From: Stenotrophomonas maltophilia
Lineage (GTDB): Bacteria > Pseudomonadota > Gammaproteobacteria > Xanthomonadales > Xanthomonadaceae
DNA: 41,479 bases
Reading direction: 5' to 3'
NCBI RefSeq assembly: GCF_013464485.1
Contig: NZ_RAUX01000052.1
Location: forward strand, 1 to 41,479
In this document: positions 8,343 to 15,286 of the stretch, in pieces
Numbering within the stretch: position 1 is the stretch's first letter
Layout: every line of letters begins with the position of its first letter
Program-made: the position numbers and the translations under genes
Notes under the pieces: generated by a model
Database searches by the model: none
What the model was told of the DNA's origin: nothing
What the model saw: the letters and a program-made list of their open reading frames with translations, nothing else

Positions 8343-9614
8343 TTACTCCGAGCCGGCCAGCTGGCGCTGCCCGGCCATCAACATGGCATCGCTGGAGGCC
8401 TGGAACACGCGCAGGCCGAAGGCCGGCAGGATCGCCAGCAGGTGGTCGAAGATGTCCGACTGCACCGCCTCGTACTCGCCCCAGGCGGTGCTGCGGGTGA
8501 AGCAGTACAGCTCCAGCGGCAAGCCCTCGGTGGTCGGCTGCAGCTGCCGCACCAGCAGGGTCATGTCGGTATGGATGCCCGGGTGGCTGCGCAGGTAGCG
8601 CTCCACGTAGGCACGGAAGGTGCCCAGGTTGGTCACCCGGCGGCTGTTGACCTCGGCCACGCCCTGTTCGCGCAGGCGCCCGTTCCACTGCCCCAGCTCC
8701 TGTTCCTTGTCGTGCAAGTACTCGCGCAGCAGCGCGAACTCGCCGAGGAAGGCCAGGTCGCCCTCGTCCAGGAAGCCGACGCTGTGCTGGTCCAGGTACA
8801 GCGCGCGCTTGATGCGGCGGCCACCGGCCTCCTGCATGCCGCGCCAGTTCTTGAACGACTCGGTCACCAGCTTCTTGGTCGGGATGGTGGTGATGGTCTT
8901 GTCGAAGTTCTGCACGGTGACGGTGTGCAGCGCGATGTCGATGACATCGCCGTCGGCGTTCTGGCTGGGCATCTCGATCCAGTCGCCGATGCGCACGCGG
9001 CCATCGCCGCTGATCTGCACGCTGGCCACCAGCGACAGGATGGTGTCCTGGAAGATCAGCATCAGCACCGCGGTGGCCGCGCCCAGGCCGGTGACCAGAT
9101 AGCGCAGGTCGACACCGGCCAGGGTGGCGACGATCGACAGGCCGGCGATCACGAAGATGACGATCTTGGCGACCTGCAGGTAGCCCTTGATCGGCTTGTT
9201 GCGGGCTTCGGGGCGACGTTCGTACAGGTCGTTGGCCGCATCCAGCGCATGCGAGATGGCCAGCACCACGGTCAGGATCGCCCAGGCCTGGCAGGCGCCG
9301 ATGATGAAGCCCACCAGCCCTGGCGGCAGGTCCGGCACGATGCGGATGCCCGAGGCGATCACCTGGCTGGGCACCACATTGGACAGACGCGAGATCACCC
9401 GCATCAGGTGGCTGCCACGGCCGGTGTCAGCGCCCGGCAGGCGGTTGAGCAGACGTCGCAGCCCGCGCAGCAGGATGCGCTTGGTTACCCAGTTGGCCAG
9501 GCCGGCGGCGATCAGCAGCGCCGAGATCATCAACGCCAGGTAGGCGCCGGGATAGGGTTCCAGTGTGTTCTGCAGCTTTTCCAGCCACTGTACCGCCACC
9601 ACCGCATCCACCAT
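8343..9614 (-). CDS. MscS-family mechanosensitive channel (YbdG-like)
   Basis: This 423-aa membrane protein has about five N-terminal hydrophobic segments (residues 20-200) and a pore-lining helix region (GLGAATAVLMLIFQDTILSL). A soluble beta domain follows with the MscS signature RVRIGDWIEMPSQNADGDVIDIALHTVTVQNFDKTITTIPTKKL. Length and the insert-bearing C-terminal domain resemble E. coli YbdG (MscM) more than the 286-aa MscS. Its role would be to open under membrane tension and release solutes after osmotic downshock. The ATG at 9614 has GGAG 9-10 nt upstream. It stands alone, with a SMAG element between it and folB. Confidence 0.88.
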   Translation of the reverse strand: MVDAVVAVQWLEKLQNTLEPYPGAYLALMISALLIAAGLANWVTKRILLRGLRRLLNRLPGADTGRGSHLMRVISRLSNVVPSQVIASGIRIVPDLPPGLVGFIIGACQAWAILTVVLAISHALDAANDLYERRPEARNKPIKGYLQVAKIVIFVIAGLSIVATLAGVDLRYLVTGLGAATAVLMLIFQDTILSLVASVQISGDGRVRIGDWIEMPSQNADGDVIDIALHTVTVQNFDKTITTIPTKKLVTESFKNWRGMQEAGGRRIKRALYLDQHSVGFLDEGDLAFLGEFALLREYLHDKEQELGQWNGRLREQGVAEVNSRRVTNLGTFRAYVERYLRSHPGIHTDMTLLVRQLQPTTEGLPLELYCFTRSTAWGEYEAVQSDIFDHLLAILPAFGLRVFQASSDAMLMAGQRQLAGSE

Positions 9615-9649
9615 CAGTTGTCTCCTGTCTGTTTCGTTGTTGCCAAGGT

Positions 9650-9672
9650 TGCCGGCCAGCGGCCGGCACTAC
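9650..9672. repeat. SMAG-type REP palindrome (reverse)
   Basis: The palindrome GCCGGCCAGCGGCCGGC ends in CTACC, so GTAG lies on the minus strand. It sits between the folB stop and the channel gene start. Confidence 0.7.
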
Positions 9673-9685
9673 CGGGGTTACCGGG

Positions 9686-10039
9686 TCATTCCCGCGTGCG
9701 TTCGATGATCACGCCCACCGCGCGTGCGCCGCGCACCGCACCGGGCTTGCTCAGCTTCAGGCGCAGCCACTTCACGTCGAATTCGGTCAGCACAATCTGC
9801 GCGCAGCGCTCGGCCAGGGTCTCGACCAGGCCGAACTCCGACTCGCGCACGAACTGTTCCAGGCGCTTGCTCACCGCCTTGTAGTTCAGGGTGTGGGCAA
9901 TGTCATCGGTGGCCGCGGGGCGACGGTTGTCGAAGCCCATTTCCAGGTCGAACACCAGATCCTGGCGGATCCGTCGCTCCCAATCGTAGATGCCGATCAG
10001 GGCGTCGATCGTCAGCCCCTCGATGAAAACCTTGTCCAT
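9686..10039 (-). CDS. folB: Dihydroneopterin aldolase
   Basis: This 117-aa protein matches FolB in length and motifs. IYDWERRIRQDLVFDLEM (about 12-30) carries the conserved Glu/Gln, a LVETLAE stretch lies around residue 70, and LRLKLSKPGAVRGARAVGV near the C-terminus carries the catalytic Lys. It converts 7,8-dihydroneopterin to 6-hydroxymethyl-dihydropterin plus glycolaldehyde in folate synthesis, in the cytosol as an octamer. The frame is open to 10081, but the ATG at 10039 (MDKVFIEGL) gives the normal length. No other folate gene is adjacent. In this family tsaD and folB are often close, as here (about 1 kb apart). Confidence 0.93.
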   Translation of the reverse strand: MDKVFIEGLTIDALIGIYDWERRIRQDLVFDLEMGFDNRRPAATDDIAHTLNYKAVSKRLEQFVRESEFGLVETLAERCAQIVLTEFDVKWLRLKLSKPGAVRGARAVGVIIERTRE

Positions 10040-10137
10040 TGCGCTTACCCGCCCGAATACAGGGGGCCATGGTAACGGCACGGCGGTGAGCCTGCCCGGA
10101 ACGGACGGTGGATGACCGGCAGGGACGCGGCTCCGGA

Positions 10138-10170
10138 AAGAACAAAGGGCCCTGCTAGCGGGGCCCTTTG
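10138..10170 (-). terminator. Orphan intrinsic terminator on the minus strand
   Basis: A 10-bp perfect stem (10143-10152 with 10161-10170) and an 8-nt loop are followed on the minus strand by TTTGTTCTTT. The plus-strand side lacks a T tract, so the terminator points to the minus strand. No protein gene on that strand ends here, since the next minus-strand gene, folB, starts downstream. Confidence 0.8.
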
Positions 10171-10227
10171 GTACTACCGTTTGTCCCCGGGGGGAGCTTT
10201 CTCGAGCCGCGAATCCCGGTGGCGCAT
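10138..10227 (-). ncRNA. Predicted small RNA, about 90 nt, next to the Abi-like gene
   Basis: This is inferred from an orphan Rho-independent terminator (10138-10170) with a possible promoter about 65 nt upstream (-35 TTGACC at 10258-10263, 18-nt spacer, -10 TAGTCT at 10234-10239). No ORF with a start and Shine-Dalgarno lies between them. The body is structured: CCGGG near the 5' end can pair with CCCGG, enclosing a GGCU/AGCU hairpin with a CGAGAA loop. A C-rich single-stranded run (CUCCCCCC) could be an interaction site. It is divergent from the HEPN/Abi-like gene. An RNA motif has been reported upstream of abiF-type genes, but I could not test for a match. Confidence 0.5.
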
Positions 10228-10233
10228 GTGCCC

Positions 10234-10263
10234 AGACTAGTCAGTGAGCCAATAGCGGGTCAA
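10234..10263 (-). promoter_or_regulatory. Candidate promoter of the predicted small RNA
   Basis: On the minus strand there is TTGACC, an 18-nt spacer, then TAGTCT. The -35 is good (five of six) and the -10 is poor (three of six). It points at the orphan terminator. Confidence 0.4.
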
Positions 10264-10404
10264 GGCCAATCACGACAACGCAGCGGGAGGCATTCCTCCC
10301 AGCCGCAACGCGGAAAACCGGTCATGCGAACAAGGGGGTTGCCTGATGGTGATCGCCTCCCTCCGTGGCCAACATCGATCCTTCCTTCAACACCACGCAC
10401 AACG
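10264..10404. other. Leader region of the Abi-like gene with a stem-loop
   Basis: No ORF is supported here. A perfect 6-bp hairpin (GGGAGG, loop CATT, CCTCCC) lies at 10285-10300. Together with 10040-10263 this makes a 365-nt gap between folB and the Abi-like gene; the first part holds the predicted small RNA. Confidence 0.4.
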
Positions 10405-11064
10405 ATGGCTGCATACGATGCACTGAGGCGCGCGTTGTCAGCGGAGCGTCTGTCGACTTACGAAAGAATCGCATCGACCTGCAGCCCTGACGTCACTGCC
10501 GATTCCTTGTACGTCTGGAACATGCGGATGTGCGGTGCACTGATGATGCCCGTGCATCTCTGCGAAGTAGTCACCCGCAACGCGGCGGCCACGGTGCTCG
10601 CCCGGCAGCACGGCCCGCGCTGGCCCTGGAATGCGGCCTTCCGGCGCAGGCTGCCGACATCGTCATCCGCCTCGGCGAGAGCCGCGTTGGAACAGGTCGC
10701 CGGCCGCGCGACGGAGACACCCGAAATCGTCGCCAATCTGCCAATGGTGTTCTGGCAGCAGCTCTTCACCTGCCGCTTCGACGCCACATTATGGATACCT
10801 GCACTTGGTGGGGTTCTACGTCATGCGCCTTCGGCGCATCCCAGTGTCATCAGGAAAGCCATCCACGCAGACATTGGACGCATCCGCCACCTGCGCAACC
10901 GCATCGCCCACCACGAGCCGATTCTGGAACGTGACATCGGCGCTGACCTCGCCGCGATCGGGCGGCTGATCCACGCGCGCTGCCCGCACACGCTGGGCTG
11001 GCTGCAACGCCATGAGCGGGCGACGACGGTGCTGGCGGCGTCGCCGTTGGCGGGGCGTCGGTAG
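10405..11064 (+). CDS. Abi-like (Abi_2 type) HEPN-domain protein
   Basis: This 219-aa protein has the two hallmarks of Abi-like proteins. One is an N-terminal LYVWNMRMCGALMMPVHLCE block followed by TRNA (about 35-60). The other is a C-terminal HEPN motif RNRIAHHEPI (residues 164-173), in which Arg164 and His169 form the R-x4-H ribonuclease pair. Relatives (AbiD/AbiF) cause abortive infection, probably by RNA cleavage, and can be toxic. The frame is open from 10168, but the ATG at 10405 fits the family start; there is no clear Shine-Dalgarno. It stands alone among housekeeping genes, with a predicted small RNA divergent upstream. Its stop codon is the TAG of a SMAG-like element. A defence function is inferred, not shown. 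Confidence 0.75.
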   Translation: MAAYDALRRALSAERLSTYERIASTCSPDVTADSLYVWNMRMCGALMMPVHLCEVVTRNAAATVLARQHGPRWPWNAAFRRRLPTSSSASARAALEQVAGRATETPEIVANLPMVFWQQLFTCRFDATLWIPALGGVLRHAPSAHPSVIRKAIHADIGRIRHLRNRIAHHEPILERDIGADLAAIGRLIHARCPHTLGWLQRHERATTVLAASPLAGRR

Positions 11065-11096
11065 CACGTTCGCCGGGCGTGGCCCGGCGCCACCGG
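11061..11096. repeat. Degenerate SMAG element overlapping the Abi-like stop
   Basis: GTAG at 11061-11064 contains the TAG stop of the Abi-like gene. A GCCGGGCGTGGCCCGGC hairpin follows (about 11072-11088). It lies between that gene and the convergent tsaD end. Confidence 0.6.
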
Positions 11097-11097
11097 G

Positions 11098-12123
11098 TCA
11101 GACCGCCGGCAGGGTCGCCATGTCCCAGCGCGGGGTCACGTCCACCTTCGGTGGGCTGTGCTGGCCGGCCTGCAGGCGAAGCGCACCGGCGAAGGCGATC
11201 ATCGCGCCGTTGTCGGTGCACAGTGCCGGCCGCGGGAAGCAGGCCCGGCCACCGAGTCGTTCGGCCATCTGCTTCAGGCGCGCGCGCAGGCGCGTGTTGG
11301 CACCTACGCCGCCGGCCACCACGATCACATTGGTCCCGGCCGCCTCCAGCGCGCGTTCGCACTTGATCGACAGGGTCTCGACCACCGCGTCTTCAAAGCC
11401 ACGGGCGATGTCGGCGCGGGTCTGCTCGCTCTGGTCACTGTCACGCCAGGCCATCAGCACCTGGGTCTTCAGGCCGGAGAAACTGAAATCCAGCCCGGGG
11501 CGGTCGGTCATCGGCCGCGCGAAGCGGTACGCGCCCGGCGTCCCCTGCTCTGCCAGCCTGGCCAGCTGCGGGCCGCCCGGGTACGGCAGGCCCATCAGCT
11601 TGGCGGTCTTGTCGAAGGCCTCGCCGGCCGCATCATCCAGGGTCTCGCCCAGCAGGCGGTACTGGCCGATGGCGTCCACGGCCACCAGCTGGGTATGGCC
11701 ACCGGACACCAGCAGCGCCACGAACGGCGCTTCCGGTGGGTCGTCTTCCATCAGCGGAGCCAGCAGGTGGCCTTCCATATGGTGTACGCCCACCGCCGGC
11801 ACCTCCAGCGCCCAGGCCAGCGAGCGGGCCACGCCGGCACCCACCAGCAGCGCGCCGACCAGGCCGGGACCGGCCGTGTAGGCCACCCCGTCGATGTCGC
11901 CTACGCCGAGGCCGGCGTCGGCCAGAGTCTGGCGCACCAGCGGCAGCAGCTTGCGGACATGGTCGCGGCTGGCCAGTTCGGGCACTACACCGCCGTACTC
12001 GGCATGCAGGGCGATCTGGCTGTAGACCGCATGGGCGCGCAGGGCCGCGCTGCCGGCCAGGTCGGTGTCATACACCGCTACGCCGGTCTCATCACAGGAA
12101 GATTCGATGCCAAGGACTCGCAT
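11098..12123 (-). CDS. tsaD: tRNA N6-adenosine threonylcarbamoyltransferase
   Basis: This 341-aa member of the ASKHA/Kae1 family begins [19 protein letters not shown], the hallmark TsaD start. The metal-binding HMEGH motif is at His115/His119, and [13 protein letters not shown] lies near the C-terminus. With TsaB and TsaE it transfers the threonylcarbamoyl group to A37 of ANN-decoding tRNAs; it is normally essential. The frame is open to 12180, but the ATG at 12123 matches the family. A CATAAT hexamer at 12131-12136 on this strand is so close to the start that the leader may be very short. It is divergent from rpsU, a classic bacterial arrangement. Confidence 0.96.
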
Positions 12124-12213
12124 GCCTGCTATTATGACGCCCCTGCCGGTCCCTCGGGGACTGTGCAGAACCCTCTGCAATCGAACTACCGGCCCGTATT
12201 CAGGGTTGGCCGC

Positions 12214-12241
12214 TTGCAGTTTGTCGTTTCGCCGCTATAAT
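12214..12241 (+). promoter_or_regulatory. Sigma70-type promoter of rpsU
   Basis: TTGCAG (12214-12219), a 16-nt spacer and a perfect TATAAT (12236-12241) lie about 50 nt before the rpsU start. Transcription should begin near 12248. Confidence 0.8.
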
Positions 12242-12249
12242 GTGCGGCT

Positions 12250-12272
12250 CGCCGGGCGTGACCCGGTTCTAC
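12250..12272. repeat. SMAG-type palindrome forming the rpsU leader
   Basis: GCCGGGCGTGACCCGG followed by TTCTAC reads as GTAG plus an imperfect hairpin on the minus strand. It begins within 2-3 nt of the expected rpsU transcription start. Confidence 0.6.
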
Positions 12273-12289
12273 TGTGTCCCGGAGATTCC

Positions 12290-12505
12290 ATGCCCAGCGT
12301 CAAAGTCCGCGAGAACGAGCCCTTCGAGTTTGCTCTTCGCCGCTTCAAGCGCACTTGCGAAAAGGCCGGTGTGCTGGCCGAAACCCGCAAGCGCGAGTTC
12401 TACGAAAAGCCGACCCAGGAGCGCAAGCGCAAGGCTGCCGCTGCTGTGAAGCGTCAGCTGCGCCGCTCGTCGCGCGACGTCACCAAGCGTCAGCGCCTGT
12501 ACTGA
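12290..12505 (+). CDS. rpsU: 30S ribosomal protein S21
   Basis: The 71-aa product has the exact S21 length. It starts [20 protein letters not shown] and ends in the basic [12 protein letters not shown] tail. S21 helps the 30S subunit start translation by assisting the anti-Shine-Dalgarno region. The ATG at 12290 has GGAG 6 nt upstream and lies behind a strong promoter. A terminator follows at 12551-12585. The order tsaD (divergent), rpsU, yqeY-type gene, dnaG is the expanded macromolecular-synthesis locus, although rpoD is not within the window. Confidence 0.97.
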
Positions 12506-12550
12506 TCGGACGCATCTTCATTGCGGCGGGCCTGCCTGTCGCGATGGAGC

Positions 12551-12585
12551 CGAAGCCGGCACGCGCGAGCGTCGCCGGCTTTTTG
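12551..12585 (+). terminator. Intrinsic terminator after rpsU
   Basis: An 8-bp stem (AAGCCGGC at 12553-12560 with GCCGGCTT at 12574-12581) runs into TTTTT. It could attenuate read-through into the yqeY-type gene. Confidence 0.85.
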
Positions 12586-12638
12586 CGTTTCCGGGCCCGG
12601 GCATCCGTCCTGCCCCACCTACCACCACGAGGTTCCTC

Positions 12639-13085
12639 ATGAGCATGAAGCAGCAGCTCACCGAAGACATGAAGGCCGCCATGAAGGCGGGCGAGAAGCA
12701 CAAGCTGGGCGTGATCCGCCTGATCAACGCCGCCATCAAGCAGCGCGAAGTGGATGAGCGCATCGAGCTGGACGACACCGCCGTGATCGCCGTGCTCGAC
12801 AAGATGGTCAAGCAGCGCAAGGATTCGGTCAGCCAGTACGAAGCGGCCAAGCGCGAAGACCTGGCCGAGATCGAGCGTGCCGAGATCGTGGTCATCGAGG
12901 CCTACCTGCCGGCCAAGATGGGCGAAGCCGAAATCGTGGCTGCCATCCAGGCCGCCATCGCCGAGACCGGCGCCACCAGCCCGGCCGACATCGGCAAGCT
13001 GATGGGCGCACTGAAGCCCAAGCTGGCCGGCCAGGCCGACATGGGCCTGGTGTCCAAGCTGGTCAAGCAGCAGCTGGCCGGCTGA
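12639..13085 (+). CDS. GatB/YqeY domain-containing protein
   Basis: This 148-aa cytosolic protein matches YqeY end to end. The helical N-terminal part has MKAGEKHKLGVIRLINAAIKQ (about 15-36), and the C-terminal tail domain has EAYLPAKM, IGKLMGALKPKLAGQADMG and the LVK end. The domain resembles the tRNA-binding tail of GatB in the Asp/Glu-tRNA amidotransferase, but the free-standing protein has no firmly known role. It lies between rpsU and dnaG as in many bacteria. The ATG at 12639 has GAGG 8-9 nt upstream. A strong hairpin terminator follows at 13109. Confidence 0.93.
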   Translation: MSMKQQLTEDMKAAMKAGEKHKLGVIRLINAAIKQREVDERIELDDTAVIAVLDKMVKQRKDSVSQYEAAKREDLAEIERAEIVVIEAYLPAKMGEAEIVAAIQAAIAETGATSPADIGKLMGALKPKLAGQADMGLVSKLVKQQLAG

Positions 13086-13108
13086 ACACCGCCGCACCAG
13101 CCGCATGT

Positions 13109-13141
13109 GACAAGGCCCGCGAAATGCGGGCCTTGTCGTTT
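13109..13141. terminator. Intrinsic terminator between convergent genes
   Basis: A 12-bp perfect stem (GACAAGGCCCGC / GCGGGCCTTGTC) with loop GAAAT is followed by GTTT. It ends the yqeY-type gene and may also serve the convergent minus-strand gene. Confidence 0.85.
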
Positions 13142-13163
13142 CAGTACGCGGTGGCGCTGTCGT

Positions 13164-14102
13164 TCAGACCTGGCGGCAGTTGCGCAGCGTCATCGAACTG
13201 CCTTCGACCGAACTGACCTCGCCCTCCAGCTTGGCCCAGTCGCGCTCGCGCAGCATGCTGAAGTTGGCGGCCTGGTCCGTCGCGAACTCGCAGCGGATGG
13301 TGTAGTTGTTGTTGTTGAAGGTGTCGTTCTGGCGGATCCGCAGCAGGCCGCGCTCCGGCGTCACCAGGTAGTTGATCGACCCCACTTCCCCCGGGCGGGT
13401 GGAGTAACTGTTCCGGTTGACCGTATACACCTGCCCATCGATGCGGTAACGGCGGCCGATGTACTTGGCGTACAGCGGCAGGAAGGTGGCCGAGCGATCG
13501 CCCAGGTCTTCCTTGTTGGTGGTGGTGCCCAGCATCAGGTCCTTGAAGCTGCCGGCAGCATTGTAGGCTGCCATCGTGCTGCGCACTTCCTTGCCCATCT
13601 TCTTGGACAGGTCCGGCGCGGCCACGTCTTCCGGCGCGGGCATCGGCTGCTTGGAGCGTGCCGCCGCGGCAAGCGCCTCGCCCTGGCTGCCGCCCTTCAG
13701 CTTGTCCAGCATGGCGCACATCGACTGCCGTGCGTCGTCCTGGCCGACGGTCTGGCCACGCGCCAGCTTGGTCGCCAACGTCACCCGGCCGGTGTGGTCG
13801 GCCGTACCGATCAGCACCAGCGGCGTACGCAGCCCCTTGGTCTGGATCAGGTACTGGTTGCCGGTGTTGCCTTCCACCAGCTGGCCACCCACTTCGAACT
13901 GATCCTCCGCACCGATCTGCCGCAGCTGGTCCAGCGCGCTCTGCACCTTCAGCCCCGGCACCGTGATGTCGGCCATGTACATCGCACCGTTGCGCGGATC
14001 CCCTACTGTCTTGAATGCCTTCTCACAGGCGGCCGATGCGGCGGCTGCCGAGCCGCTCACCGTCGCCAGCAACACCATCGTGGTGTAGACCATCCCTTTC
14101 AT
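13164..14102 (-). CDS. Secreted hypothetical protein, 312 aa
   Basis: I do not recognise the family. The N-terminus is a clear signal peptide (basic start, hydrophobic core, cleavage after about residue 24 at SAAAASA). The mature part has four cysteines (near the start, in MCAML, in IRCEF and in RNCRQV), which could form two disulfides in the periplasm. An Ala/Lys-rich linker lies near residue 165. The C-terminal half contains repeated Tyr/Asn-rich beta-type stretches (for example DTFNNNNYTIRCEF). The frame extends upstream to 14255, but the ATG at 14102 with AAGGA 8-9 nt before it is the proper start. It stands alone between two translation/replication genes. Confidence 0.75.
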   Translation of the reverse strand: MKGMVYTTMVLLATVSGSAAAASAACEKAFKTVGDPRNGAMYMADITVPGLKVQSALDQLRQIGAEDQFEVGGQLVEGNTGNQYLIQTKGLRTPLVLIGTADHTGRVTLATKLARGQTVGQDDARQSMCAMLDKLKGGSQGEALAAAARSKQPMPAPEDVAAPDLSKKMGKEVRSTMAAYNAAGSFKDLMLGTTTNKEDLGDRSATFLPLYAKYIGRRYRIDGQVYTVNRNSYSTRPGEVGSINYLVTPERGLLRIRQNDTFNNNNYTIRCEFATDQAANFSMLRERDWAKLEGEVSSVEGSSMTLRNCRQV

Positions 14103-14315
14103 AACACGTCCTTCTGCAGAGAAATTGGAATGTCGCGGCCCTGCGCAGCGGCAGCCGGCCCCGGATACCGCGGCGGCAGCCCCCCTGCGCACCGTCGGTC
14201 CGGCGGAAGAATAGCGCGGACGCTCACGGAACGAAGTACTGAATAGGCACTTCACCCCGCGTGACGTCGTGATTTGCTAGAAAAACACTCTCCTGTCCGC
14301 CACCGTCGTCCGCTG

Positions 14316-15227
14316 ATGCCGCATCCCCGCGCCTTTCTGCCTGCCGTTCGATCACACCTGGGAAAGCTGCAGGACAGCTTCCCCATGGCGGTCGCCAAGC
14401 GCTTCGTCGAGATCGACGTGCTGACCCAGGCCGCGTCGGTCTCCTTCTATGCCCTGCTGTCGATGGCCCCGCTGCTGGTCCTGCTGCTGTGGCTGACTGC
14501 CTCGCTGTACCCGCCCGCGCAGCAGGCGCTGATCGGCCAGATCAGCTCAGTGGCCGGCAGCAGCGTGGCCAGCGTGGCCGACACCGTGCTGCACAACGCC
14601 AACAGCCAGCCCAGCGTGGGTTCGCTGGCCGGGCTGTGGAGCACACTGCTGCTGTTTGTCGGTGCCACTGCCGTGTTCGCCCAGCTGCAGAACGCGCTGA
14701 ACCGCATCTTCCACACCAGCGGGCAGCGCCTGGATGGCATCAAGGCGTGGCTGCGCAAGCGCGTGTTCTCGTTCGGCGTGGTGCTGGCGCTGGGCTTCCT
14801 GCTGATCCTGTCGATGACCGCCACCACCGCGCTGCAGGTGGTGTTCGCACAGCTGCCCTCGGTGCTGCCGGCGATCGGCTACCTGACCTCGCTGCTGCTG
14901 TACACGCTGGCCTTCGCCTTCCTCTACCACTACCTGCCCGACCGCCGCGTGGCCTGGCGCCAGGCCTTCATCGGCGGTGCCATCACCTCGGCGCTGTTCG
15001 CGCTGGGCCGCTACGGCATCGGCCTCTACATCGCCACCGTAGCCCCGGGCAGCGCCTACGGCTCGATGGGCGCGCTGGTGATCTCGCTGGTCTGGATCTA
15101 CTACGCCACCGCGGTGTTCTTCGTCGGCGCGTTGATGACCGCGGTGATCGACGAACGCCTGTATGCGCGGGCGCAGCTGGCCCAGGACCGCACCGAAGAA
15201 CCCGGCCCGGCCGTCGGCAGCGAGTAG
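14316..15227 (+). CDS. YihY/BrkB family inner membrane protein
   Basis: This 303-aa protein has six hydrophobic helices and the family features: DVLTQAASVSFYALLSMAPLLVLLLW in helix 1, LWSTLLLFVGATAVFAQLQNALNRIF, and the C-terminal GRYGIGLYI and GSAYGSMGALVISLVWIYYA blocks. The family was once labelled ribonuclease BN by mistake and is now an uncharacterised membrane group. The ATG at 14316 is chosen over the TTG at 14274; the ATG at 14385 is a shorter option. It ends 59 nt before dnaG and could be co-transcribed with it. Confidence 0.88.
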   Translation: MPHPRAFLPAVRSHLGKLQDSFPMAVAKRFVEIDVLTQAASVSFYALLSMAPLLVLLLWLTASLYPPAQQALIGQISSVAGSSVASVADTVLHNANSQPSVGSLAGLWSTLLLFVGATAVFAQLQNALNRIFHTSGQRLDGIKAWLRKRVFSFGVVLALGFLLILSMTATTALQVVFAQLPSVLPAIGYLTSLLLYTLAFAFLYHYLPDRRVAWRQAFIGGAITSALFALGRYGIGLYIATVAPGSAYGSMGALVISLVWIYYATAVFFVGALMTAVIDERLYARAQLAQDRTEEPGPAVGSE

Positions 15228-15286
15228 ACTAGGGAACCTGCCTTCCCTTCCTCGTGGCCCGATGGTCGCGCCCTGTCCTGTTGCCC

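Noticed and set aside
10168-10404. N-terminal extension of the Abi-like gene
   Set aside because: The added 79 residues are unlike the family and would cross the predicted small RNA and its promoter.
14274-14315. TTG start for the YihY-like gene
   Set aside because: It adds 14 residues not typical of the family, and an ATG follows.
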